From Allacma fusca (taxonomy: Eukaryota > Arthropoda > Collembola > Symphypleona > Sminthuridae), in the NCBI GenBank assembly GCA_947179485.1, contig OX359246.1, positions 56,833,632 through 56,897,631 on the forward strand: a stretch of DNA of 64,000 nucleotides. The letters run 5' to 3'. The position numbers and the translations under genes were made by a program. Below, piece after piece: positions 18,887-31,039 of this stretch; the first letter of the stretch is position 1, and each line of letters begins with the position of its first letter. The notes under the pieces were generated by a model. That model was not told the origin of the DNA. It saw only the letters and a program-made list of their open reading frames with translations, and did not search any database.

Positions 18887-19262
18887 TACTCCTATGCATG
18901 ACATCATACGCGCAAATTTTAGATAATATTTCAGGTTAGTTTCACATATTTCAGCCTAGGATTATCTTCACTCGAATTAAATCTACCCCTCTATCTAAAT
19001 GTTTAACATTTCTAGGCTGAAATGTTGTTCTGCAATGGCGATATTAACGTATGCATTCCAAAAATATATGTAGTCAAAACTTTCAAATAATACAATTGTA
19101 ACATCTGAGTTATCAATTTTAAAAAAATCTTGATTCTCAAAGAAATCAAGCTGATGTATCAGCGAAGAATTTTCAAACAATACTCACAAGCACCAGCTCT
19201 TGGACCTTACAAGAAACGGTGTTTTGTCAATTATTAATACTTTTAAATATCATTATTATTAC

Positions 19263-19376
19263 CACAGTTGATTTCGTCCGAATTATCTGCACAATTGTTA
19301 TCACCATCACATAGGAACGCATTTTGAATGCACTTGTTTTCGTTGCCACATTTGAACGCACTGCTTGCGCAACTTG
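19263..19376 (-). CDS. LDLa exon 10th in order, class A
   Basis: Module with C-(x)-CGNENKC and CDGDNNC; intact six cysteines and SDE. Class A shares the CDGDN core. Its flanking intron resembles that of the exon at 25631-25744. Confidence 0.85.
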
Positions 19377-22300
19377 CTGAAATTGGAAAGCCAACGCACA
19401 AATTAGTATATAACTTAATGTTAAGTCTATGTATACCTTCAATCTGTACTTTAGGAATTACTGAACTTGTCAACCTGTCAGGAATGTTTGCCCGTTAGTA
19501 ACACATTTCGAAATGATATCGTAATGCGAAATTAAACAACGAATCCTAGTAATATAGTGTCATTAGTCTACGATAAATACTAATAATTATGATGCCGTAA
19601 GCCCAAACTAGTTTCGTAACACCTGAACGATGTCCCACAAAATGGACACATTCAGCCCGAAATGTAAGCAATGACTAGTAATTGCTTACCAGAACCTGTC
19701 AGAAAGTAATAGCTGTTATACGAACACACTGCGATCCGCCGAACGGTTGATTTTTACAACTTGTAATCATCTAAAAAAAACTGAGCACTTGTGCTGATCA
19801 GTGTACATAATAACTATCGTTCCATGTCATCCCATACAATGCTTTTCAACAATATCCACGACCGCTGCGACTTTTCTTGCGAAGTTTCTTCAGCGGCTAT
19901 TTCACTGTCTTTCAATCAAAAGCATTGAAAACTTTCTACGCCAACTTCCGTTCAGAAATTTTTTTTAACGGAATGCATTGCTTTTAGGAATGGGACTTTT
20001 CTGGTCCGGACCAGAAATTTTGGTCCGTTCTGGTCTGTTCTATGGTCTGTTCCGGTCTGTTCCCTGGTTACGAAAGGACCAAATGTATCTGGTCCAAGAA
20101 CCTTGATAGACCAATTAAGCCTGGTCCAGCTTAAAGAACAGACCAGAATGTTTGGTCCTTTGCTTGGCCCAGCCCATTTGGAACGTTCCAGCAAACATTT
20201 AAAACGGTCGGACCAGAATCGGTAGAAGACCATTTAAGTATTTCCAATTCCCGCGAATAGAATAACATTGATTTTTACAGCATGATACGATCGAGAGACG
20301 ATACGATACATGCTGGATGAAAAACAAAGGATGGTTTTCATTCAACGTGCCGTGGAGAACATTCTTGCCTCCTGAATCATTCATTGTGTCCGTGAGACGT
20401 TAATATTTAGTATTGGTTAGTAAGGAAGACATTTGTGAAAATTCCTGTTCTAAATATAATAGAAAATATTTAAAAATTAAAATTTTCAGAGCTTCATTCA
20501 TTATCATTTTGCTGACAACCTTACAATTTGTTTCAAATAATCAAATAACTTATTCAAAACATTATCTAAATTGTCAAATTCTTGCATGTTGTGATCGTAT
20601 TATGAACCTATTCGGTCCTAGTGGCCTGGTCCGAGTTATTTTGAGGAACAGAACATATGTTCATGTTCCAGCAAATTGCAAGGACCAGATGGTTACGGTC
20701 CAGCATTCTACAAAACCTTATGGTCCTGGTCCTATACTGAGAACAGATAAAATGGTCCGGTCCAGGCTCAAGGACCAGACCATTCCAAGAAATCCTGGAA
20801 CATTCCGGAACAGTCCCACTCCTAATTGATTTTCGAACTAATTTGACATATACACTCGCTGGCCACAAATATACATTACAACTCTGTACAAATGGTCTCC
20901 GGTGGATAACTCAAACGGAACTTGTACTAATGGGCTGCAACTTTTAGAATTTACAAACAGAGATGCTGCGAGGAGATGAGTAAGGAAAAATTGTGGATTT
21001 TGTGGGTTAAACTAGTATAAAAATGTAAAACCAAAAACAGTGAGAATTCGATGTAACAAAAATTTGCATTATTACCACCACCCGTTAGTTTTAATAGCGC
21101 AGGGCCCCAAAACGGAGCGTATTAAGTTCCTGAATTTTTTAGGGACCAGCTATACTTGTTTTTGCGTCTTTTTGGGTGGAATACTGGACCACTATTCTGT
21201 AAGAAATACGCAGCGTATGACTATTATTGACCGGATGGGGGCCCCCACGGAGCCTACGATTAAATTCGTCCAAAATTTTTTATATGGCATTCATGTTCGG
21301 ATATTCAGTAATTCATAGAAGGACATTTATGTAGCTCCTCTGAGACTATGCTTGTACAGTTTTGGAAGTACGCTTCGGGACGGTATCCTGCTGAAAAATT
21401 AATTCGCTGAAATTTTTTAATTTCTTGCAAGATTCCTCAAATTTTTGTTAAGGATGGACTGATAGAACTTCTTGCTTATGGTGGTTTCAATGCTAAAAAG
21501 ATTCTCTACGAAATTGGCGGAAGAGCAACCCCGTACTATCAACACACCTAAAAATAAACATGGTGTAAAGTAATGCTTACAGGAGAGTTGATTTAAGCTT
21601 GTAATAAGCAACATCTCTATTTGTCTGTTCTAAAAATTTCAGCCCTTTAGTAGAAGTCCCATTGGAGTTATCCAGCGGAGACCATCTGTACTAGCTTATA
21701 ATGCAAATTATTGGCCGAGCACTGTATGTACACATGAAGTAAGTAGGAAATAAAACAGAAAATATTACCACAATTGGCTTCGTCCGAATTATCTCCACAA
21801 TCGTCAACACCATTGCATTTGATTGAATTTCGAATGCACTTTCCTACACCGGCACATTTAAACGCATCACTTGTGCAATGAGCTGAAATTGAATATAAAA
21901 ACACATAATCGTTAATCTTACAATTAGTAAAGATTATGTGAACTCCAAGCTAGGGATTGTCGATTTGAAAATGCCATGGCATATTGGGCACTATGCCTTC
22001 CCAAAAAGGTCAGGGCATTTTGGGCATTTTCAACGTTGGGCAAATACATAGATTTTGGGCATTTTCAATTCCCGGGCATATACGGCATTCTGGGCATATT
22101 CCGATCAAATTTTCGGGCCGACTACCTTTTCCAGACGTTATTGGTCGCTGCTACTACTGCACAGTACCCCGCTCACATCGTTATAACTAAAAACGATTAC
22201 TCGGCGGTTTTAGTACAAATGTAAATTAATCTGGTCAGTAGACAATTGTATGAGTTGCAGTTTTTAAAACGTCTAACCATTGTTACTGCTGGAAAAAACT

Positions 22301-25300
22301 CACATTTTGGAATGCAATAAACTATGCCAATCTTGAAGCACTGGTCAGCAAATTTGATTTTTTATTTACGCTAAAGGAGGAGCAACATCAAAGTTCTGAT
22401 TGGGAAGATTTGTTGATGACGTATTAATCACTCGTGTCTTCAGATTAACTTTATACAAAATGCAACAAAATTGCATTCGTCAATAATTCAATACAAAGTG
22501 TCTGCATGATATGCAGCGAGTATCGAAATATAAGACATTTAAACAAACTTGCCATGTACGCCTTTAATAGGATTTCGTTTTAATAGTGAATAGTGGCATT
22601 TTTGGCTCGATTGTATTACTGAGTTTTTCCTACCAGAAATGCAGAATATTCCCGGCTGAAAATGCCTAAAATGTCGAATATGCCCTGCCAAATATGCCCA
22701 AATGTAGAGCATTTTCCCAATGTGCCAATATGGCCAAAAATATGGCACGTTGGAGGACATTTGGGGAATATTCAGCTTGGCAGGCATATATGTGAGGGCA
22801 TTTGCAATCGACATTCCCTACTCCAAGCTTCCTCTTACATCGTATTACCATATTCCAACTCTTGTCATTAGCTGACAATAATAAATTAGAACACTTTACG
22901 CGGAAATGAACGGTGAGTAAGTTTCCTTCTGCTTAAGCCATCTACCATACAATTTGAACTTTCATCCCGAAATGGGGACATTGTCAAGGGATATAAAAAC
23001 GGCTTGAAAGCGGTAGTCAGGAATTGCAGTCAACAGTCACTAAACTGTGTGATTTTAAGCTTTTAAATTATAGCGAATCGGATACAGACAACTATCGTTA
23101 TAAGGGAATCTCTGGGGACTGGAATATTTTGTCGCTTATAAACACTTTCCCTTATATGCATATTAGGGACAAATTCCCTTATAGTGTATGCTAGAAAACA
23201 ATTAGATCTAATTTTTAATCTCTTTTTAATCATGCAGCATTAACTTGACTTTTCAATTCATAGTTTTATTCACGAGAAATTTGTAGAATAGAATGCCACT
23301 TAAATAAATGTGTTCCCGTTGCTGGATTACCACATGGCCTAATTGTTTTCAGATTTGAATCTATCGTCATATGGTTTTCTAATTATTTTGACTCGGATTT
23401 TCTAATCTTCACAGTTGAATTTGCCAAACTTAAAGCCCAAATCTAAATAGCCTACTATTTTGAGCTCATTATGAAATATTATTAATTATTACAAGTTGAA
23501 GTAATTACATATTGAATATCACGCCGTACGAGCATTCAAAATTACGGAATCTGTGTGTATGGATTCCACGTTGCTGGATATAAATCGCTAACAGCTATGA
23601 TTGCCTATCATGAGCACAGTGTGGTTACATGATTTAAGTCCATTAAAATCCCTTATGGGCACGATTTATCATTCCATGGTACCCAATATATGTTCCAATA
23701 TATCGGGTTTTCCTTTATAGGAATGTCCCTTATAAGCACTTTTCTTAAGCATTGCATTGTTGGGAGATCTGTCAGCGACGGACAAACTCGTCCCATATCG
23801 CAACTTTTCCCTTATAAAGACATCCCTTATAACGAAAGTTGACTGTATCTATATTGACAGATTTGACAATTCCCAGTTCAATTTAGACTACTCAAATCGT
23901 CAACCAGAAATCAAAGGTAACCAAGGCCATTACGAGTTTGTCAGTAGTATTAATAACGGAAATTTGCTCAATGCATTTCTTAAAATCATCAGCTTCCGTT
24001 CCAAAAATAAATTAGCGTAATGCATTGCTTTTATGAAGAAAGTCAACAAATATCGAAGGAAGCATTACAACAATTGGCTTCGTCCGAGTTATCTCCACAA
24101 TCGTCAACACCATCGCATTTAAGTGTAGGCCGATAACACTTGCTTACGGTGTCACATTTGAAGGCATTGCTTGTGCATTGTTCTAAAATAAAGTAAAATA
24201 AAACAAAATATTAGCCAACTCAATGATGACTACATATGAGCTTGTGGCCTACTTTTTAGCAATAACTTGTACTGTAAATATGGAAACCAGTCTTGGTCGT
24301 TGGAAGTATATTTCAAAATACTCAACTCATGCAAAACTAAACTATGGTTCATACAGATTAAATGGCATCTGCAATTTTTTTCATTCGGGAACATGTTTGC
24401 ATGCCTTATTATCTTGATCTATTCAAAACTTCCATTGTTTTATAAGCCAGAAATTTTCAAACAATAACTATAAGTAGCTATAGCAACATTTCAAAACAGG
24501 GTGGTTTGTCAATTGAAATTTTAAATATCGCTATTATATATTACCACAGTTGGCTTCGTCCGAATTATCTCCACAGTCGTTATCACCATCGCATTTAAAA
24601 GCATTTCGAATGCATTTTTTACCGTTGAGACACTTGAAAGCATTACTTGTGCAACTTTCTGAAATTGAAAATCAAACGCACGAATTAGTATATAACTTAA
24701 TAATGTCCATACACACCGGAACATTTTGAGATGATAGCATCATGGAAAATTAGACTACGAATCATTTTGACCTAACATTATGAACCGACTATAAAAATTA
24801 CTAATTTTGATACATCTTAAATGTCAAAGGAAGTATTACCACAATTGTATTCGTCGGAATTATCTCCACAATCGTCAACACCATTACACATGGATGAATT
24901 TCGAAAGCACTTGCTCACACTGGTACATTTATACGCGCTGTTGTTACACCGTTCTAAAATAAAATCAAATCAACTAATTACTACGTAACATATCGATGGC
25001 CACACGAGCCTGAAGTCTTATAGTAAAAAAAGTATAAAATGTTGACCTGCACTAGCAATATAAACTTTACGAATGGCAACAATATATCTTATCTCTCAAA
25101 TAATTCGAAGCCAATTCCTGCGTTGCATATTTTTCAAAATTGGAATTATCGAATGCGTTGAAATCCTATTTTGATACTTGTTAGCACGTTGGTTCATCTC
25201 ATACTATCCGAAATTTATGTTTGTGCTAGCGATCAATTTTCAAACAACAACAAGTATCAGCCCTAGAAACCAGTGCCCCCTAGGGTACAGGTTTTGGTAC

Positions 25301-28300
25301 AGGTACGTACCAGGTACATGCATCTTGTATCCATCCGGTTTGTGTACATGTTCAGGCCCAGTCGTTAGACACCTGAATATTCAGGTTTATAAGCAGATAC
25401 GGGTGCATGTTTATAATCTTTTATGGGTAGAAACAAGTTCAAAACAAATAAACTCAGATATTGAAGTACAAGTACAGGCATAGGTTCACAAAATCCATGC
25501 ACCCATGATTCAGGTACAGGTCCGGGTCCAGGTGCAACATTTTTGTTCCCATGGGGGGCACTACTAGAAACCTTACAAGACCCAGAGATTGTCAATTTTA
25601 GAACTTCTAATTATCGCTATTATTTATTACCACAGTTGGTTTCGTCCGAATTATCTCCACAATTGTCATCACCATCGCATCTGAACACATTTTGAATGCA
25701 CTTTTTTATGTTGCCACATTTGAAAGCATTGTAGGTGCACTGTTCTGAAATTGGGATGAAAAATACAAATTAATATCTAACATACTAAGCAGGGGTGGAT
25801 TAATAAAATAATTTTTACCCTGGCTCTAACCCTCAAAATAGATTTGTGGGCCTTCACACATGATATCTGCAATCTGAGGGCCTTAGTCAAAATTTTTTTT
25901 ACCCTGGCCCTAAATTTTTTACCCTGGCCGGGCCAGGGTGGGCCACCCCGTAAATCCACCCCTGATACTAAGGTATAAACCTGCTGTTTGCGCTTTCGGA
26001 ATTCCTGAAACTTTCAATATGTCAGAAGGAACAAACACTAGATATATGTATTTACAAAGGATAGCACCAGGGAAAATTACACAAATAATCATCATAAGGT
26101 AATGTAATCCTTTCCAAAGCTTTTAAACGGTATACACGAACAATACAAAAGTTTCTTAAAGTTTTTCATCGGTAATTTTTTTATTAAAAGCATCGACAAC
26201 TCGCTATGTAAACTTCCGTTCAGAACAATTACTACTTTTACCGTAGTTTATGCCGGCAGTTTAAAAAAATTCCGAAATTTCGAAATTGTCCATGTGATTT
26301 TTTGCAAAAATCCGAAATTTCGTTTCAACGATACCAAAAAAATCATGAGTGTAGTAGTTGGTTAGACAATTTGTTTGAGATAACCGAATTTCTAATATTC
26401 AAATCGGTATAGCTACAATAAATTATTGAATTTTTCGGTTTTTCAACCTTCCTATTCGGATTTACCGAAAAAAAAGGTGTTGATATTTTTTTTAACAAAC
26501 TTTTTATCTAACAGGCCCATTAAATGTGTTTTAAAAAATAGTTGCATTCACGGGTGGCTGTTTTCAAAAAAACAAACCCATCAGCAACATTGTGCTACAC
26601 AAAGTTCCCTCTTAAAAATAATTTTATCTGAATGCATTGCCTAGGCGAACAAAATCAACAAATATCACAGGAAGTATTACCACAATTGGCTTCGTCCGAA
26701 CTATCTCCACAATCATCAAGACCATTGCATTTGATTGAATTTCGAATGCACTTTCTCACGCCGGCACATTTAAACGCATCGCTTGTGCAACGAACTGAAA
26801 TTGGTTAGAAAACAAATTATTGCGTAACGTAATAATGATAACATGAACTTGAGCTTATCTTTTTACTGAATATTTAAATGGATTAGTAAAGACTAGTCAC
26901 TGGAAGCATACTTCGGTGTAATAGTCCTTAAGCAAAATTATACATCGTATCATCGTATTCTATTTGCAGCAGCTGATAATAACTAATGAGTGAACAGTAC
27001 AGGAATCAACGGTGAACTAGTTTAACTCCGCTTAATCCGTTTCCCACTAGGTTCGAGGATTTAGCCAGAAAATCGGATATTAAAGTGACATCACACGCAT
27101 GTAGTCACCGGAAATTTATAGTCAGCACGTGCGCAACCACTGACGTTCACTAAATTGTTTGCTTTGAAACTTTAAATTAACTACTAAACTATACTTCAAT
27201 ATTGACAAACTTACCCACTACTAGGCCAGTCAATAATTTGAATGGCTTGCAAGACTTTTACGACTGTTTTGTTATTCCTACATCAGCTAATTGCAAAAAT
27301 CGTATTTTCAAAGCATCAACAATGTTGAATGTGCTACACACGCCTTAGTCCTAAAATAGTTATGAATTCGCGCAGTGTTTTCGCAAAACAATTGATAAAT
27401 ATCAAATTGCTGGTTACCACAGTTAGCTTCGTCCGAATAATCTCCACAATCGTCAACACCGTTGCATTTTATTGAAGGTCGATAGCATTTGCTTACGGTG
27501 GCACATTTCAAAGCATCGCTTTTGCAGATTTCTATAATAAAGTAAAAATACAAATTAGTATATAATTCAATGATGATGATTCACGTGCCCAAATGAGCTT
27601 ATTGTTAGCATCTGCGCTATCACAATACCTGATACTATCAATTTGTGAGTCAATTTTGATAACCCTATACATCCCAACGTATGGCCAGCGTGGCCAGAAA
27701 ACGATTTTTTTGAAGTTAAAGATTTAATTTAACAGGAATTTTGGTGACTATAGCTACGAAATTTTTTGTGCTGGAACATAGATATGTTCACTCGGTAGAT
27801 GCCAATTTTGAAATCTGTAGGTCAAACCAATCAGCCAAAAATAAATCATGACTGGGTCAACTTCGGATTGCTTCCTCCATTTCCTATGTTGAGTAAGTGG
27901 CCGTATACTTCCAACAGGGACCCATCACATATTTCAATGGAAATTTCCTTGCAGGCTAAGGCATCACGCTTTACCTACACTGTCTTATGCAAGCTGCACG
28001 GAATTATACAAGGCAAAGAGAAACATTGTAAATCTATTGTAGAGCGATGTGACCTTGATGTTGACTTCAGTGACACTGATGTTGACCGCTGTGACCATTA
28101 TTTTGTATATAGTGAACCCATTTTTGACCGGTGAACCCATGATTTTGACTGACCGATACGAACCTTAACCTGTTCGATGTAACCATATATTTGACCGATT
28201 TGAACAATTATTTTAGACTGGAACTACAAACAAAGCAAACGGGAACTAAATTTGGACCGATGTAAGCAAGACATCGGAGGCCAACTACAGTTGGACTTAT

Positions 28301-30950
28301 GTAACCAAAAATATGACCGATTGAACTTATAGTCACATTGATCGATAATGTCATTTGAATCGATAAATTAGTAGCACCTGTGGATAATAATCGATGGCTA
28401 TCGGTCCATACTTTTCTCGCATGGGTCGATATTTTGGTCACATCGGTTGAGTGTGGGCACATCGGTCCAGTGTGGTCATATAACAAATTTGTACCAACTC
28501 AATGTATTTTTTTATTTCGAATTACGGTTTCTATATAAATCTGTTACTATTGATATGCCCGGGTAGCACGATACCCGGGCCTTTACTAATACAACCAAAA
28601 TCTCCAATCATTAAAAAAAAAGGAATTTCTCACCATACTGGATGGATCTAGCTTCAATCGGATGAATGATCCATCCCGGGTAACATAAAACCCGGCAGGA
28701 CTAACGCCAACCGACCTTTGGGTCTTGGACTATTGTCACCCGCCTTCACTTTTCCAATTTCATGAAATTTCAGGGAAAACAATCAAACGAAACAAATCTG
28801 ATATAACCACGGAAATGAATTCGATGGTTACTGAGGCCGTGGGAAATGCCTCACCCACCGGATTGCTTTGTCTACACACGTAAACCGAAAAGCAATATTT
28901 GTGGGGCCTGTGTAAAGGATGCACTTTGGATTTTACTCGAGCCATTTTTCCATTAATTAGGGTCGATTATATTTTTATTCTGCATATCAATATTGCTATG
29001 AATGAAATTGATTTTCATACGAAATGGAAATTATATCACCCCACGGTATTGAAATTAAATTGGTTCTGCAATTAATAATAACAAACCATTAATTATCATT
29101 ACTAATAACCAGGCATTCACATTTGTGAATTGTCCTTCGCTACGCTCCTATACATTTGGACATTCTGAATCTAAACTAGTAATCCAATTTTGGGGCTGTG
29201 AAAATGCCCTACTTGCCCTGCCCAAAATGCCCAAAATCAGGGCATTTTCAAAAGCTGCCCACGTGCCCAAAAATGGGCATGTGGGCAGTCATTTTGGGCA
29301 ATTTCAGCTGGGCGGGCAAATACTGCAAGGTATTTTCAATCGACATACCCTGGATGTTATTTGTGTGAGTGTAACAGCAACGGGTTCACAACGGTCAACA
29401 TAGGTCATCACCGCGGTCAATAATTAGTCACAGTGACATATTAGTGGTTCGGTATCCTAATGACTGCAAATTGGGGTAGGTAATGACCTAACACTTATGT
29501 GTTCATGTATGCTAACATGTGAATGGCCCCAGCTTTGGCGCAGTAAATGTGGCCAAGCCGGCCATAGGTTGGGTTCCTGTGTAAGCGATTAAATGTTAGG
29601 AAGTATAGGGTTAAAAGTATATTTTACAATTGCAAGGTTAATATAAATTAAATGACGTCATCACATTTTCAAATTTCATTTTTTGAGTTCATATATGCAT
29701 CCCATGCTTCAGGCTGGTGTCAGTTTCAACCAACTAAACGCAGGACCCATAAACTTGTCAATTCTAGTCTGAGGTATTGACGCTAACTAGTGACATTAAC
29801 TATCTATGAATTTCAACATAATATCTAATAAGCATTTTCAAGCGAAATATTAACGACAGCTGAGTCGAAATCTGAATTTTTATCCCTGATTATCACAGAA
29901 ATAGAGCTTATTTTAAAACTTGTTGGCACACAGGTTCTTTTCATCAAAATTTCCATAGTACATTAGTGTGGAATTTCCAAACAACGGACATAAATGTCAG
30001 CCCTAGTAACCTTACAAAACCCAGTAGTTTGTCAGTATTTGCAAAAATAATTTAAATATAGCTAATACTACCACAATTGGCTTCGTCCGAATTATCTCCA
30101 CAATCATTATCACCATCGCATACGAACGCATTTCGAATGCACTTGTTTCCATTGCCACATTTGAACGCTTCACTTGAACAACGTTCTGAAATTGAAAAGA
30201 AAAAACGCAAATTAATATCTAACTTAAAAACGTCTAAATAAGTCCGTAGTCTGCGCTTTATGAATTACTTAGTCTTTCAATTTGACAAGAAAGATTACTT
30301 GTTGGTAATATATTTCGAAACGGTAGCATCAAAGAAAATTTAACGGCGAATAATGATGCTATTATGTTGTCATATGTTGTTATTAAAGTTTAGTTAATAA
30401 CAGTTACATCAGCGGCAAACTATAGTTTCACTCTTCCTGAACCATTTACCGCCGAATTGGTTCCTTGAGGTCGAAATGTGGACTTTTATTAGAGATATAA
30501 ATATCAATGATGCTGTGGAACATTTTCATTCAGCGGTACAGTAACACAAACACTGACTGAGATGCGCTAAATTATTAGTTTGTACAACCTTTAATTATCG
30601 ACGATACTGAGATTATGTTGACAAATGTAATCACACCCTGTTCATATGAGCCTACCCAAAATTGTCCAAATATTTGCCGACCTAAAAGGCTTTCGCTTTA
30701 GTATCTAAATCGGCTACTCGCATAGTTCGTTTCTTGAAAGCATCACTATTGTGCTACAAAATTCTGTTCTGAAAATAGTTTTACGGAGTGCAATGTTTTT
30801 ACGAACTAAATTGGAAAATATCAAAGGAAGTATTACCACAATTGGCTTCGTCCGAATTATTGCCACAATCGTCAACTCCATTGCATTTGGCTGAATTTGG
30901 AATACACTTGCTCACGCTGGCACATTCGAACTGATCTTCTGTACAGAGTA
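19263..30950 (-). CDS. Multi-LDLa-repeat gene (partial), ten exons in the window
   Basis: Ten minus-strand exons, each exactly 114 bp with a pyrimidine/AG acceptor and GT donor, and each phase 1 at both ends, encode single LDL-receptor class A modules. Every module has six cysteines in LDLa spacing and the calcium-binding C(D/N)G(x)D(D/N)C...SDE signature. Known: LDLa modules bind ligands outside the cell in LDL-receptor relatives, proteases and matrix proteins. Symmetric 1-1 exons can be added or lost without a frame change, so this is an exon-shuffling array. First and last exons, signal peptide, EGF, beta-propeller, protease or membrane segments are not seen; both gene ends must lie elsewhere or are unrecognised. 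Introns are loaded with transposons. Expression is unproven, but all ten modules are intact. Confidence 0.85.
19985..20824. mobile_element. hAT-type element, GGTCC motif
   Basis: Terminal repeats TAGGAATGGGACT / AGTCCCACTCCTA are flanked by ATTGCTTT / ATTGATTT (7 of 8 matching), the 8-bp duplication expected of hAT. Both ends are dense in GGTCC/GGACC words. No transposase frame, so non-autonomous. It lies in the intron between LDLa exons 9 and 10. Confidence 0.75.
20833..21768. other. LDLa intron remainder
   Basis: Non-coding, with no clear element. A 92-codon frame at 21040-21318 shows no recognised domain. Confidence 0.4.
21769..21882 (-). CDS. LDLa exon 9th, class G
   Basis: Module with CAGVGKC, RNSIKC and CNGVDDC; nearest relative is the exon at 26681-26794, from which it differs at only a handful of residues. 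Confidence 0.85.
21951..22820. mobile_element. hAT-type element, GGGCATTTT motif
   Basis: Ends TAGGGATTGTCGATT / AATCGACATTCCCTA with an exact 8-bp duplication CTCCAAGC on both sides. Subterminal DNA is packed with GGGCATTTT / AAAATGCCC words. The centre (about 22150-22610) is unrelated AT-rich DNA. Non-autonomous. Confidence 0.88.
23085..23845. mobile_element. pogo/Tigger-like MITE (Tc1/mariner superfamily)
   Basis: Terminal inverted repeats of about 23-25 bp, CAGACAACTATCGTTATAAGG against CAGTCAACTTTCGTTATAAGG when reversed, flanked by TA on both sides. Start CAGTCAACT and the TA duplication fit pogo/Tigger. CCCTTATA words recur inside. No transposase. Confidence 0.8.
24069..24182 (-). CDS. 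LDLa exon 8th, class Y
   Basis: Module with KCYRPTLKC and CDGVDDC. The YRP signature is shared only with the exon at 27418-27531. Confidence 0.85.
24545..24658 (-). CDS. LDLa exon 7th, class A
   Basis: Module with CLNGKKC and CDGDNDC; class A core. Its flanking intron resembles that of 30072-30185. Confidence 0.85.
24840..24953 (-). CDS. LDLa exon 6th, class S
   Basis: Module with CTSVSKC, RNSSMC and CNGVDDC; the SVSKC feature pairs it with the exon at 30837-30950. Confidence 0.85.
25271..25563. mobile_element. hAT-type MITE, TACAGGT motif
   Basis: Ends (C/T)AGTGCCCCC inverted, with exact 8-bp duplication CTAGAAAC. The paralogous intron near 29997-30020 (GCCCTAGTAACCTTAC) shows the site without the insert, confirming the boundaries. 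The body contains TACAGGT / GGTACAGG words. Confidence 0.9.
25631..25744 (-). CDS. LDLa exon 5th, class A
   Basis: Module with CGNIKKC and CDGDDNC; class A. Two hAT elements flank it closely. Confidence 0.85.
25790..25964. mobile_element. hAT-type MITE, CCCTGGCC motif
   Basis: Ends CAGGGGTGGATT / AATCCACCCCTG and exact 8-bp duplication ATACTAAG. Only 175 bp long; TTTTACCCTGGCC repeats inside. Confidence 0.9.
26232..26600. repeat. AAATTTCGG-rich insertion
   Basis: Comparison with the equivalent intron near 19.96 kb shows about 350 bp of extra DNA here, with several AAATTTCGG / CCGAAATTT words. Likely a decayed element of the same style; no ends or target duplication found. Confidence 0.45.
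26681..26794 (-). CDS. LDLa exon 4th, class G
   Basis: Module with CAGVRKC and CNGLDDC, the twin of 21769-21882. Confidence 0.85.
27418..27531 (-). CDS. LDLa exon 3rd, class Y
   Basis: Module with KCYRPSIKC and CNGVDDC, the twin of 24069-24182. The following intron sequence (CAATGATGA...GAGCTT) is also shared. Confidence 0.85.
27660..29612. mobile_element. Inverted-repeat element with TGACCG motif
   Basis: CCCAACGTATGGCCAGCGTGGCC at about 27673 is matched, reversed, by GGCCAAGCCGGCCATAGGTTGGG ending at about 29573; AACCCTATAC lies outside both arms. Diverged TGACCGATGTGACC words fill 28060-28480 and recur near 29385-29480. No target duplication was found. It carries an inserted GGGCAT-family fragment (29107-29355) and a GC-rich hairpin segment (28557-28700). 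Confidence 0.6.
29107..29355. mobile_element. Truncated GGGCAT-family element
   Basis: Homologous in reverse orientation to about 35412-35700, including the ATTCACATTT...CATTCTGAAT lead-in, and ends in CAATCGACATACCCTG, the family terminus. Only one terminus is present, so it is a fragment. Confidence 0.7.
30072..30185 (-). CDS. LDLa exon 2nd, class A
   Basis: Module with CGNGNKC and CDGDNDC; class A, intact. Confidence 0.85.
30837..30950 (-). CDS. LDLa exon 1st visible, class S
   Basis: Most 5' module in the window, with CASVSKC and CNGVDDC. Upstream exons are not seen to the right. Confidence 0.85.
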
Positions 30951-31039
30951 CTGAAATTTAATGATAAAATGTAACAATGTAAACGCACATATGTTAGATT
31001 ATTAAAGCTGCCAGATGCCTACATTGTTAGTATACTAGC

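Noticed and set aside
20413-20829. 138-codon plus-strand frame
   Set aside because: It runs into the GGTCC array of a hAT element; its C-terminal half is translated repeat.
21040-21318. Possible Tc1-type transposase remnant
   Set aside because: No DDE/D signature, no ends and no family pattern could be found.
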